From the NCBI GenBank assembly GCA_016708125.1, contig JADJGF010000001.1:2316001-2380000 (forward strand): a DNA stretch of 64,000 bases, written 5' to 3'. Positions 54,826 to 63,430 of the stretch are shown one piece after another. This DNA comes from Ignavibacteriota bacterium. Its GTDB lineage: Bacteria; Bacteroidota; Ignavibacteria; Ignavibacteriales; Melioribacteraceae. Each line of letters starts with the position of its first letter. Position 1 is the stretch's first letter. The notes beneath the pieces were generated by a model. The model searched no databases, was not told the origin of the DNA, and saw only the letters and a list, made by a program, of their open reading frames with translations. The position numbers were made by a program, and so were the translations under genes.

Positions 54826-55724
54826 TATTTATTCTCCTTTTTAGTTTCTCTATCTTTACTTAACCACATAATTCCACCAAGTAAAGCGTAAACTGCAATT
54901 GGCGGAACAAAATATGCAAACAATCCATGTTGAATTGATTCTGAAACTCCGGGTGCCGGATTATTTCCTAATTTTGGAAATACAGAACTAACTAAATCTT
55001 TTTGCGCAATATATAACCAAGATGTTCCGCCAACTTCGTATTCGCCAAAAATGTGATCATAATATCTATCTGGATAATTTTTAATTCTTCTCTTGGCTTC
55101 TAATATTAAATCTTCTCTTTTTCCGTAAGTCATTGCTTCAACCGGACAAATTTCAATACAAGCCGGAAGTTTGCCGACTTTTGTTCTTTCATAACAAAAA
55201 TCACATTTCGCAATTTTAGGATCGAGAGCTTTTTCATATTCAAAAGAAGGAACTTGAAATGGGCAAGCAACCATACAATATCTGCAACCAATACATTTAT
55301 TCGTATCCCAAATTACTGAGCCATTTTCAACTTTGGTAAATGCTCCAACAATACATGCCGAAACGCAAGCTGGATGATCGCAATGCATGCACTGTAATTT
55401 TATTGTTGCCGGAGTTTCTTCAGTAAAATATTGATTTACAACGGTCAAACTTTTTGCAGAAGGTCTTCTGTTAGTTTCAAAAGATTTGTCATTTTGGTAA
55501 TCTTCATAATTTCCTTGTTCAATATCATGAGCACCTTTACATGCCCATTCGCATTTTCTGCATCCGATGCAAACTGTTGTATCAACAAGTACACCTTTTC
55601 TTTCGTTACTTATAATATTTTCCGGTGCAGCCTTAATTTTTTTTGGAGTTACAGTAGAAAGCGCTGTTCCACTTGCCCCAATAACTGCAATTGTTTTTAA
55701 AAAGTCTCGTCTATTTTGTGACAT
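54825..55724 (-). CDS. Tat-exported four-cluster ferredoxin subunit (HybA/DsrO-like)
   Basis: The 299-residue protein begins with a twin-arginine signal (RRDFLKTIAVIGASGTAL). It has four cysteine sets for [4Fe-4S] clusters: CIGCRKCEWAC, CMHCDHPACVSAC, CIGCRYCMVAC and CDFCYERTKVGKLPACIEIC. A C-terminal helix (FVPPIAVYALLGGIMWL) anchors it in the membrane, as in HybA. It is the first gene of the leftward NrfD operon. It should carry electrons between NrfD and the multihaem cytochrome on the periplasmic side. Confidence 0.93.
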   Translation of the reverse strand: MSQNRRDFLKTIAVIGASGTALSTVTPKKIKAAPENIISNERKGVLVDTTVCIGCRKCEWACKGAHDIEQGNYEDYQNDKSFETNRRPSAKSLTVVNQYFTEETPATIKLQCMHCDHPACVSACIVGAFTKVENGSVIWDTNKCIGCRYCMVACPFQVPSFEYEKALDPKIAKCDFCYERTKVGKLPACIEICPVEAMTYGKREDLILEAKRRIKNYPDRYYDHIFGEYEVGGTSWLYIAQKDLVSSVFPKLGNNPAPGVSESIQHGLFAYFVPPIAVYALLGGIMWLSKDRETKKENK

Positions 55725-56046
55725 AGGTTAAACCTTAATTTATTTACGTACATTGAATTTATTGTCCTATTTAAAACTGTTATTTATCCTTTGTAAAGCT
55801 TCTTTTTATTTATCATAATTTTATAATGTTACCTACTTTTCAAATGAGAATCTTTTATAAATATAAAATAAGATTTTGTAATCATAATATCGAATTATAC
55901 GGTTTATATTCGTAAATATATAAAAATATTATAATAAGATAAAGATGACTTATATTAATAAGTTATTTATCGCTTCTGTTATGGCTTTATTAGAATAATT
56001 AATTTTCGTACTTTCACTAACCAAAATTTTAAAATATGTGAGAAAA
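55725..56046. other. Divergent intergenic region
   Basis: This very AT-rich stretch must hold the promoter of the leftward NrfD/cytochrome/kinase operon and that of the rightward aromatic-biosynthesis fusion. I found no sigma-54 TGGCA/TTGC pair, no long palindrome and no RNA gene. Confidence 0.5.
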
Positions 56047-58086
56047 ATGGAAGAATCAAAAAAACTGGAAAATTTAAGGGAAAAAATAAATAATCTTGAT
56101 AACGATCTTTTACAATTGCTTGCCGAAAGAAGAAAATTTAGCTCGGAAATTGTTGAATCAAAAATTGAATCTGATCAGCCGATTAGAGATTTGGATAGAG
56201 AAACCGAATTACTTTCTCGTATAATAAATTCCGGTAAAAAAATTGGTTTGGATTCTCATTATGTTTCGAAAATATTTTATGATATTATTGATGATTCAGT
56301 TCGTTTGCAGCAAAATCATTTTCAAAAATCTTTGTTTGATAACGGAACCGATGTTATAAGAATTGCAATTCAAGGAATTGACGGCTCTTACAGTTCAATG
56401 GCGGCAAAAAAGTTTTTTGCACAATTTAATAAAGAAATTATTTTTATTAGCAAAGAAAGATTTGATGAAGTTGCTTTGGAAGTTGAAGAGGGAAGAGCTG
56501 ATTTTGCAATGCTGCCAATCGAAAATACAACTTCCGGCGGCATTAATGAAGTTTACGATTTGTTACTTCACACAAAATTATCAATAATCGGCGAAGAAAA
56601 ATTTAGAGTAAAACATTGTTTGGTTGGATCAGAAAATACAACTTTAGGAAAATTAGAATTAATTTTTGCTCATTATCAAGCTGCGGCGCAATGCAATAAA
56701 TTTTTAGCAACAATTCCAAACGTAAAAATTCAATATTTTGCCGATACGGCTCTTTCTGCAAAAAAAATTAAAGAAGAAGGTAAAGTTGAATTTGGTGCAA
56801 TTGCCAGCGAAGAAGCAGCAAATTTTTTCAATTTGAAAATTTTACAAAGAGATATTGCAAATCAACCCGAAAACTTTACAAGGTTTTTAGTTTGTTCAAG
56901 AATGACACAAAAAATTGATCCGAGAATTCCCGCAAAAACTTCACTCGTTATGGCAACAGCGCACACTGCCGGATCACTTTTAAAGGCTTTAGCGGTTTTC
57001 AGCAAATTTGACGTAAATATAGAAAAATTGGAATCTCGTCCAATCATAGGAAATCCTTGGGAAGAAATGTTTTACTTGGATTTTGAAGGTAATATTCAAG
57101 ACGAAAAAATTAAATTATTGTTGGATGATTTAGGAATTCATACAAGATTTATAAAAGTTTTAGGTTGTTACCCGACAAAAGAAATTGGTAAAGCTGCGCT
57201 TGATTTTCTTGCTGCTTCTGCGGGAAAAACTGATGAAGAAAAGAAAACCGAGCCGGTTCAAAATGTTGAAAAACCAAAGAAATCTTCTAAACCAAAAAGT
57301 TATAAACTCGCAAGCAGAGATTATAAATCGGAAGATACAATTATAAAAGTAAATGATATTTCAATCGGCGGAAATAATTTTATTGTAATCGGCGGACCTT
57401 GTTCTGTTGAATCTCATGATCAAATTTTTCAATGCGCGCAATTTGCAAAAGAACACGGAACTCAAATTTTACGCGGCGGATGTTTTAAACCGAGAACTTC
57501 TCCATATAGTTTTCAAGGAATGGGTTTTGACGGTTTGAACGAATTAAAAAGTGCCGGAAAAAAATATGATATGCCAATAATTACGGAAGTTCTCTCTTCT
57601 GAACAAGTTACCGAAGTTGCTTTGCATTCTGATATTGTACAAATTGGCGCAAGAAATATGCAGAATTTTTCTCTTCTTAAGGAAGTTGGAAGAATCCACC
57701 GACCTGTAATGCTGAAAAGGGGAATGATGTCTTCACTTGATGAATTATTAAATGCAGCTGAATATATTTTAGCCCACGGAAATCGACAAGTAATTTTATG
57801 CGAGCGAGGAATTAGAACTTTTGAAACCGCAACAAGAAATACTTTGGATTTAAGTGCAATTCCGTTTTTGAAAGAACTTACTCATTTGCCAATTATTGTT
57901 GATCCATCTCATGCAATTGGAGTTAGAGATAAAGTTGCTCCTTTGGCAAAAGCTGCAAAGGTTGTTGGTGCTCATGGAATTATGATTGAATTTCATCCCG
58001 ATCCGGATAAAGCTTTAAGCGATGGCGAACAATCATTAACTTTTGAGCAATACGGAACTTTGATGAAAGAACTTTATGAGTTGTAA
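56047..58086 (+). CDS. Fused chorismate mutase / prephenate dehydratase / DAHP synthase
   Basis: Domains over about 679 residues are an AroQ chorismate mutase (1-90; LREKINNLDNDLLQLLAERR) and a prephenate dehydratase (105-290; IQGIDGSYSSMAA, PIENTTSGGINEVYD, NFTRFLV). An ACT regulatory domain (300-380; ESRPIIGNPWEEMFYLDFEG), a charged linker (395-420), and a class I-beta DAHP synthase (425-679; VIGGPCSVES, RGGCFKPRTSPYSFQG, PIIVDPSHAIGV) follow. One chain thus covers the first step of the shikimate pathway and two steps toward phenylalanine. ATG 56047 is used; a GTG at 56038 would add three residues. The ACT domain suggests phenylalanine feedback. Confidence 0.95.
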   Translation: MEESKKLENLREKINNLDNDLLQLLAERRKFSSEIVESKIESDQPIRDLDRETELLSRIINSGKKIGLDSHYVSKIFYDIIDDSVRLQQNHFQKSLFDNGTDVIRIAIQGIDGSYSSMAAKKFFAQFNKEIIFISKERFDEVALEVEEGRADFAMLPIENTTSGGINEVYDLLLHTKLSIIGEEKFRVKHCLVGSENTTLGKLELIFAHYQAAAQCNKFLATIPNVKIQYFADTALSAKKIKEEGKVEFGAIASEEAANFFNLKILQRDIANQPENFTRFLVCSRMTQKIDPRIPAKTSLVMATAHTAGSLLKALAVFSKFDVNIEKLESRPIIGNPWEEMFYLDFEGNIQDEKIKLLLDDLGIHTRFIKVLGCYPTKEIGKAALDFLAASAGKTDEEKKTEPVQNVEKPKKSSKPKSYKLASRDYKSEDTIIKVNDISIGGNNFIVIGGPCSVESHDQIFQCAQFAKEHGTQILRGGCFKPRTSPYSFQGMGFDGLNELKSAGKKYDMPIITEVLSSEQVTEVALHSDIVQIGARNMQNFSLLKEVGRIHRPVMLKRGMMSSLDELLNAAEYILAHGNRQVILCERGIRTFETATRNTLDLSAIPFLKELTHLPIIVDPSHAIGVRDKVAPLAKAAKVVGAHGIMIEFHPDPDKALSDGEQSLTFEQYGTLMKELYEL

Positions 58087-58143
58087 AATGTATCGAGATA
58101 ACCTTTTGAAATTGTTTCTTTTTAAATTTTCTAAACTATATAG

Positions 58144-58662
58144 TTATAAAGCGAAAGTGTAATTTATTAAGAACAAACTATAACTCGAATTTGTATTTGT
58201 AAACGTCATTCCGTAATCAAAATTAAAACCAAGTTTTGATTGCGGATTTATTTGATATGCAAAATTTAAACTTAGTAACAATCCCAAATTCCAAGAATTA
58301 ATATCGCTGAAAGATCTATCATTCAAATAAATTAAACCTAATCCTTCACTAACGTAAAAATTTTCATTGGGATTTTGAAGAAATAAAACAGAAGTTCCAA
58401 CCGAATAAAAGTAAGAGAAATATTCTATTCTATTATTTCCGGGAAGAAATTTTTCTAATTTTTGTGCTGCGGAAAAGTGAATATTTATTTTATCAAAATA
58501 AATTATTGGAGATTGAAATTCATAAAATAATTTTCCGCCAAAAACTGTTTGTGACGGAAAATTTCCCATAAATGAACCTAAACCAATTCCCGCACCAATT
58601 TCATTATTTTGTGCATTTAGCTTTATAAAAAAAAATAAAATGATGATTACTTTTATTTTCAT
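58144..58662 (-). CDS. Small exported beta-barrel-like protein, unknown function
   Basis: ATG 58662 gives a signal peptide ending KLNAQ directly at the N-terminus. An ATG at 58677 overlaps the upstream gene. About 155 residues of alternating strands follow (GAGIGLGSFMGN, GGKLFYEF, LGFNFDYGMTFTN), like an eight-stranded outer-membrane barrel. It lies just after a GNAT gene on the same strand, probably co-transcribed. I do not recognise a family. Confidence 0.6.
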   Translation of the reverse strand: MKIKVIIILFFFIKLNAQNNEIGAGIGLGSFMGNFPSQTVFGGKLFYEFQSPIIYFDKINIHFSAAQKLEKFLPGNNRIEYFSYFYSVGTSVLFLQNPNENFYVSEGLGLIYLNDRSFSDINSWNLGLLLSLNFAYQINPQSKLGFNFDYGMTFTNTNSSYSLFLINYTFAL

Positions 58663-58663
58663 T

Positions 58664-59146
58664 TTAATCTTTTGCAAATTCTAAAAGTAAAGTTCCGGTT
58701 AATCTTGTTAAAATCCATTCTGTTTTTAATTCGGCTCCAATTTTTTTGTAAAAATTAATTGCCGGAGTATTCCAATCCAAAACCGACCATTCAAATCTTC
58801 CACAATTTCTTTCAACTGCAAGTTTAGCCAAAAATTTGAGCATTTGTTTTCCAAAACTATTTCTTCTAAATTCTTCAAGTACAAATAAATCTTCTAAATA
58901 AATTCCTTTCTTGGCTAAAAATGTTGAGTAATTATGAAAGAAAAGTGCAAACGCTACTGGAGTTTCATTAAAATATCCAAGAATTACTTCCGCATTACTT
59001 TTTTCATCAAACAAAGTTTTTTTTAATTCTTCTTCAGTTGCAATTACTTGATGTGATAATTTTTCATATTCAGCTAATTTTTTTATAAAATCTAAAATTA
59101 TCGGAACATCATTTTGTTGCGCAAATTTAATTTTGAAATTTTCCAT
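58664..59146 (-). CDS. GNAT family N-acetyltransferase
   Basis: The 160-residue protein matches the GNAT fold. It has an N-terminal strand-helix (KFAQQNDVPIILDFIKKLAEYEKL), the acetyl-CoA loop EEFRRNSFGKQMLKFLAKLA, and WSVLDWNTPAINFYKKIGAEL. The last motif and size are those of the diamine/spermidine acetyltransferase-like branch. It is cytoplasmic, and the substrate is not certain. It is divergent from the EamA transporter. Confidence 0.9.
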   Translation of the reverse strand: MENFKIKFAQQNDVPIILDFIKKLAEYEKLSHQVIATEEELKKTLFDEKSNAEVILGYFNETPVAFALFFHNYSTFLAKKGIYLEDLFVLEEFRRNSFGKQMLKFLAKLAVERNCGRFEWSVLDWNTPAINFYKKIGAELKTEWILTRLTGTLLLEFAKD

Positions 59147-59245
59147 ATTCTTAAAATTTTTTTATTCCAAATTAGAAAAGTTATTTAATTAAAACCAACT
59201 AAACTAAATTTTGGAATAATTCTTATTTATATTTCTTAATCAATT

Positions 59246-60160
59246 TTGAGAATAAAAAGTTTGGATAAATCCGAAATAAAAGCCTATTTAGCTTGGGTTT
59301 CAATCTGCATTGTTTGGGGAACAACTTACATTGCAATAAAAATTGGAGTTGAAACATTTCCGCCGATGTTGTTTGCGGGATTAAGATGGATTATTGCCGG
59401 TCCAATTTTATTTCTTGTTTTAATTCTTTTTAAAAACAAATTACCCCCAAAAAAAGAAATTAAACATTTAATATTTATTGGAATAATGTTAATTGGTTTT
59501 TCAAACGGATTTTTGGTAATTGCAGAACAATGGATTCCAAGCGGATTGGCAAGTTTGTTAATTACAACAATGCCGTTTTGGGTTGTGGGAATTGAATCAT
59601 TTTTACCGAACGGACCCAAATTTAATAAAATAATTTTTAGCGGATTGGTAGTTGGCTTTCTGGGAGTTTCATTAATTTTTATAAGTGATTTTGAAAATTT
59701 ATTTAGACCGGGATATTTTTTAGGAATATTATTTATTTTCTTAACAATAATAGTTTGGTCAATTGGAAGTTTATATGCGAAATATAAAAAATTTAGTTCT
59801 CCGCCGCTTATGCGTGCGGCAATTCAAATGATTGCCGCTGGAATTCTTCAGTTAATAATTGCATTATTTTTAGGAGAATTTGAAAATTTTGTTTTTGAGA
59901 AAAACGGACTCTTAGCAATAATTTATCTCGTAATTTTCGGATCATTTTTAGGTTATGTTGCATATATTTATGCGATTTCAATTCTACCGGTTGCGTTTGT
60001 TTCAACGTATTCTTATATAAATCCGGTTATTGCATTATTTTTAGGCTGGTTTTATTTGGATGAAAAAATTGATATAAATATTATAATCGGAACAATAATT
60101 ATATTTTCCGGTGTGGCTTTAGTCCAATTCGGAAACCGAAAAGAAGTCAAAAAAGTCTAA
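59246..60160 (+). CDS. EamA/DMT family transporter
   Basis: The 304-residue protein has ten predicted helices in two EamA repeats. The first begins YLAWVSICIVWGTTYIAIKIG and holds GLRWIIAGPIL. The second ends FLGWFYLDEKIDINIIIGTIIIFSGVAL. The family exports metabolites such as amino acids or nucleotide-like compounds. It starts with TTG at 59246 because no nearby ATG keeps the first helix. No linked biosynthetic gene suggests a substrate. Confidence 0.9.
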   Translation: MRIKSLDKSEIKAYLAWVSICIVWGTTYIAIKIGVETFPPMLFAGLRWIIAGPILFLVLILFKNKLPPKKEIKHLIFIGIMLIGFSNGFLVIAEQWIPSGLASLLITTMPFWVVGIESFLPNGPKFNKIIFSGLVVGFLGVSLIFISDFENLFRPGYFLGILFIFLTIIVWSIGSLYAKYKKFSSPPLMRAAIQMIAAGILQLIIALFLGEFENFVFEKNGLLAIIYLVIFGSFLGYVAYIYAISILPVAFVSTYSYINPVIALFLGWFYLDEKIDINIIIGTIIIFSGVALVQFGNRKEVKKV

Positions 60161-60187
60161 AATTCCCCAAAATAATTATTAAATCTA

Positions 60188-60418
60188 CTAACCGAACCAA
60201 TTTTCTGGGGAATCCATAAACATACTTCTTTTTGTTTCAATAGTCTTTGCCCTTAAAAAACTGCTTACATAATTTGGTCTGTTTTCCTCAATGGGAGAAA
60301 TTTTTGCAATAGGAATATCAGATTTTGTAATAATAATTTCGTCCCCGTGAATTACCATGTCCATAATTTTTGGCAAATTCTTTTGAACAGATGAAATATT
60401 TAATTCTTGCTGGTGCAT
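60188..60418 (-). CDS. Orphan Phd/YefM-type antitoxin
   Basis: The 76-residue protein has the antitoxin N-terminal DNA-binding fold (ISSVQKNLPKIMDMVIHGDEIIITKSDIPIAKISPIE) and a short disordered tail. A toxin would normally follow directly, but the next gene downstream is the convergent EamA transporter. Upstream there are about 430 bases without a gene. It may be a solitary regulator or the remnant of a lost toxin-antitoxin pair. Confidence 0.8.
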   Translation of the reverse strand: MHQQELNISSVQKNLPKIMDMVIHGDEIIITKSDIPIAKISPIEENRPNYVSSFLRAKTIETKRSMFMDSPENWFG

Positions 60419-60846
60419 TTTATCCTGCTACAATATCTTATTTTAAAGTAAATCTTTGAAAGATTACTTTATATATGTAAGGATAAATTATGATAAAATC
60501 AAGGATAAAATTTTACTAAATTGTAAAATGTCAGTATTTTTTTACAATATTTTGAATTTTCCTCCAATTTTTACTTGAAGAAAAGATTTCCCAAATAATT
60601 TTAATCAGTAAGTTATTTTCTAAATTTGAATTTATCAAAAAATAAGAGACAAGGTCTTGTAAATAATTTTATCGAAAAATTATTTGAGAAGCAGTTATGA
60701 AAATTGTTTGATAATAAGAAATTACAATAATTTCCAAAATGTTATTCAGAATCCGTTAGCTGATGGATTTTTAAACAATTTTACAAATTCAAATTTTATC
60801 AGAAAGAATAATTAAATAAAATTTTAAGAAGATACAAAGTCTTTAA
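60419..60846. other. Gene-free stretch around the orphan antitoxin
   Basis: No coding frame is convincing. It holds an imperfect inverted repeat just upstream of the antitoxin (AAAGTAAATCTTT facing AGATTACTTT, about 60444-60469), a possible operator. Near 60750 a fragment (ATCCGTTAGCTGATGGAT) resembles the ATCCGT hairpin of the 29.8 kb repeat. Confidence 0.5.
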
Positions 60847-61236
60847 TTAAATTTTAATTTGCTTATTTTCTGAGTATAAAGCTGCAACTGCACCGGAAGG
60901 ATCTTCAATTATACAATATTTTGCAATATCGCCGTAATTTATAGGACCAGAAATAATTTTACCGCCTAACTTTAAACAGTCTTCCAAACTTTGTTCTAAG
61001 TTTTCAACAGTAATATAAATTAACCACTGATTTGGTAAATCTTTATTGGTTCCAAGTTTGCGACAAATTCCGGAAACAGGTTCATTATTGGGAGATAACA
61101 TAACGTAATCGTTGTAATCTCCCATCGAAATATTATCAAATTTCCATCCAGCAACTTTTGAATAAAAATCTCTAATTTTTTCAGAATCAGTTGTAGTTAA
61201 ATCAATCCAGCCAATTTTTCCAATGTTATTTGACAT
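60847..61236 (-). CDS. VOC (glyoxalase/extradiol dioxygenase fold) protein
   Basis: The 129-residue protein has paired beta-alpha-beta-beta-beta units: IGWIDLTTTDSEKIRDFYSKVAGW, then VENLEQSLEDCLKLGGKIISGP, ending IIEDPSGAVAALYS. Such proteins bind metal or small molecules and include glyoxalases and antibiotic-binding proteins; this one matches the generic stand-alone group. Its start overlaps the membrane-protein gene upstream by 11 bases. Confidence 0.88.
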   Translation of the reverse strand: MSNNIGKIGWIDLTTTDSEKIRDFYSKVAGWKFDNISMGDYNDYVMLSPNNEPVSGICRKLGTNKDLPNQWLIYITVENLEQSLEDCLKLGGKIISGPINYGDIAKYCIIEDPSGAVAALYSENKQIKI

Positions 61237-61417
61237 CTTTAAAAGTATTCTTTTTTAATGGTATATAAACCGGGCAAAAACCCATAACTGCTGTGCCAAT
61301 TAAAACAACACCAATTAATCCAACAATCCAAAGTGAACCTAGTAAACCAACAATTAATAAAATTATCCCAACTACAAGTCGGATATTTTTATCGTTTCCA
61401 CCAACATTCTTTTCCAT
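61226..61417 (-). CDS. YgaP-like (DUF2892) small membrane protein
   Basis: ATG 61417 follows AGGGGAG by six bases and fixes a 63-residue product. The upstream frame to 61477 is not used. It has the family start (MEKNVGGNDKNIRLVVG) and two helices (IILLIVGLLGSLWIVGLIGVVLIG-like and TAVMGFCPVYIPL) with one cysteine. The function is unknown, and in some bacteria the domain is attached to a rhodanese. It is translationally coupled to the VOC gene. Confidence 0.82.
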   Translation of the reverse strand: MEKNVGGNDKNIRLVVGIILLIVGLLGSLWIVGLIGVVLIGTAVMGFCPVYIPLKKNTFKDVK

Positions 61418-61537
61418 AACTTCTCCCCTAAAATTAAATAAACATTTGAGTTTGAAAATTTCTATTAATTGTAACATTTTTTATTCGATTATACAAATAC
61501 AAAAAATGATAAAATTTTATTTGTAATTGAGGAAAAA

Positions 61538-62164
61538 ATGAATCACAATGAAATTAAAAAAAGTGTAAACAATTTATTTGATAATGTTGATAATTTTATA
61601 TCGGATTTAAAACTTAAAAGTTCTGAAGAAATTTTAAATGGAAGTATTGTTGAAGCACAGAAATTAATTTCCAAAATTCTGCCTTATCAAAATTTTTATG
61701 AAAAATTAAAAGATGCACGACAAGCATTTTACGAAATTGAAATAAATCATGAATCAAAAAAAGAAATTAAAAAAGTGATAAAAAATGAAATTGCTGAACC
61801 AGAGAACAATGAAGAATTTGATGATGATATTTTTGAGAATGATGTTGAAGAGGAAGAAAATGAAAAAATTACCGTAACTGCACAAAATAATTTTAGGATT
61901 CCAATTTTAAAATCTCTGATATTTTTAGGCGGAAGTTCTGAAGAAAGCGAAGTAATAGATTTTGTAAAAAGAGATATGAGAAATAAATTAACGAGCGCAG
62001 ATTTTGAAATATCAAATGAAGATGATAAAGAAAGATGGTTAACTAATTTATATTTTGAAACCGCAACAATGATTGATGAAGGTTTATTAACGCATGAATC
62101 TTCAAATAAAAAATGGGAAATTGCACAAAAGGGAGTTGATTATTTAGGCAAGTATGCAAAATAA
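61538..62164 (+). CDS. Protein with Mrr-N-like winged helix
   Basis: The 208-residue protein has a helical N-terminus (1-75) and an acidic linker (DDDIFENDVEEEENE). The C-terminal 80 residues match the Mrr N-terminal winged-helix pattern (ILKSLIFLGGSSEESEVIDFV, LTSADFE, RWLTNLYFETATMIDEGLL, KKWEIAQKG). In Mrr and related proteins that domain precedes a nuclease domain, which is absent here. It may be a DNA-binding or adaptor protein. No restriction genes are adjacent. Confidence 0.6.
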   Translation: MNHNEIKKSVNNLFDNVDNFISDLKLKSSEEILNGSIVEAQKLISKILPYQNFYEKLKDARQAFYEIEINHESKKEIKKVIKNEIAEPENNEEFDDDIFENDVEEEENEKITVTAQNNFRIPILKSLIFLGGSSEESEVIDFVKRDMRNKLTSADFEISNEDDKERWLTNLYFETATMIDEGLLTHESSNKKWEIAQKGVDYLGKYAK

Positions 62165-62167
62165 AAT

Positions 62168-62593
62168 TTATTTAAAATTAGCTAAAAGAATTTTCCCAGA
62201 AATATTTACAAATGTAAATGCAATATTTAGTTTTTGATCACCGCTCTTAAAAATTACATTTAAAATTGCTCCATTTAATCCATCTATATTTGCTGTTTTA
62301 AATCCGCTAAATTCATATGAATCACTTAAATCAATATAAGCTTTAATTTTTTTACATTGTCTTTTCACTGATTTTAATTCGTCACTTACAGATGTATTGT
62401 AACTTCTTTTTTCATTTGTTTTTTCAAACAGAAATAAATTTGCCGCGTTATTATAATTTTCATCAACACTTACATTAAAAATATTGGTTAATGCCGTTTT
62501 TACATCTGCTTCGGAAATTTGTGCATTAGTAAAATTATATCCGGTAATTAAAAAAAGAAATATCATATTTAGTTTTGTTAAATAATTTTTCAT
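62168..62593 (-). CDS. Hypothetical exported protein
   Basis: The 141-residue product has a signal peptide (MIFLFLITGYNFTNA) and a small mixed domain with no cysteines after it except one (VKRQCKKIK). I do not recognise a family. It is convergent with the winged-helix gene and on the same strand as the AMP nucleosidase gene 52 bases upstream. Confidence 0.55.
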   Translation of the reverse strand: MKNYLTKLNMIFLFLITGYNFTNAQISEADVKTALTNIFNVSVDENYNNAANLFLFEKTNEKRSYNTSVSDELKSVKRQCKKIKAYIDLSDSYEFSGFKTANIDGLNGAILNVIFKSGDQKLNIAFTFVNISGKILLANFK

Positions 62594-62644
62594 TTAGTCT
62601 CCCAAAATCATTTCTTATGTTACAAAGATATTCATCAAATGTTT

Positions 62645-63418
62645 CTAAAATGTAAAATGTTTAATTGTTTCACCTTTAGCTTCAATATCTGTCATTGCTT
62701 CAATTCCAATTTGAAGATGAAGATCTACAAAATTTTTAGTTACTATTAAGTCGGATTCTTCAGTTTTTACGCCTTCCGGCAGCATCGGAAGATCAGACAC
62801 CAACAATAAAGCACCTCTAACAATTTGATTTGCATAACCGGCAATAAAAATTGTTGCGGTTTCCATATCAATTCCAATTGTACCTAATTTTTTCAGATAT
62901 TCTTTAAAATCGTTATCCCATTCCCAAACTCTTCTGTTCGAAGTATAAACTACGCCGGTTCTATATTCTAAGTTGTGAGCAACAATTTTATCCGAAACAA
63001 ATTTGTGAAGTTTAAAAGAAGGAAGTGCGGGAACTTCCGGAGGCATATATTCATTGCTTGTTCCGTCTCCTCTAATTGCTGCAGTTGGCAAAATAAAATG
63101 TCCAAGTTCCGTTGATTTTTTCAATCCGCCGCATTTGCCCAAAAATAAAATTCCCTTTGGAGCTTTTGCAATTAACAAATCCATAATTGTTGCGGCATTT
63201 GCAGATCCGATACCAAAATTTATAATTGATAAGCCGGCGGAATTTGTGGCGGCTTGCATTGGTCTGCCTTCACCGCTAACATCACAATTAAATTGTTCTG
63301 CAAATTTGGAAACATAATTATTGAAATTGGTTAATAAAAAATATTCACCAAAACTTTCTAATTTCGTTCCGGTATAACGCGGCAGCCAATTTTTTGCTAT
63401 ATCAAGTTTTGTTTTCAT
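62645..63418 (-). CDS. amn: AMP nucleosidase
   Basis: ATG 63418 is used; a TTG at 63427 would add three residues. The 257-residue protein has the nucleoside-phosphorylase fold with IINFGIGSANAATIMDLL, FLGKCGGLKKSTELGHF and the substrate-binding IGIDMETATIFIAGY, as in the short AMP nucleosidases of Bacteroidetes. It hydrolyses AMP to adenine and ribose-5-phosphate. It begins 12 bases after the PAP2 gene. Confidence 0.9.
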   Translation of the reverse strand: MKTKLDIAKNWLPRYTGTKLESFGEYFLLTNFNNYVSKFAEQFNCDVSGEGRPMQAATNSAGLSIINFGIGSANAATIMDLLIAKAPKGILFLGKCGGLKKSTELGHFILPTAAIRGDGTSNEYMPPEVPALPSFKLHKFVSDKIVAHNLEYRTGVVYTSNRRVWEWDNDFKEYLKKLGTIGIDMETATIFIAGYANQIVRGALLLVSDLPMLPEGVKTEESDLIVTKNFVDLHLQIGIEAMTDIEAKGETIKHFTF

Positions 63419-63430
63419 AATTCTCAATCA

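Noticed and set aside
43091..55724. Interpretation of the NrfD locus as a hydrogenase, nitrite reductase or DMSO reductase operon
   Set aside because: No catalytic subunit (NiFe, pentahaem NrfA or molybdopterin protein) is encoded in or beside the operon, so only an electron-transfer role is supported.
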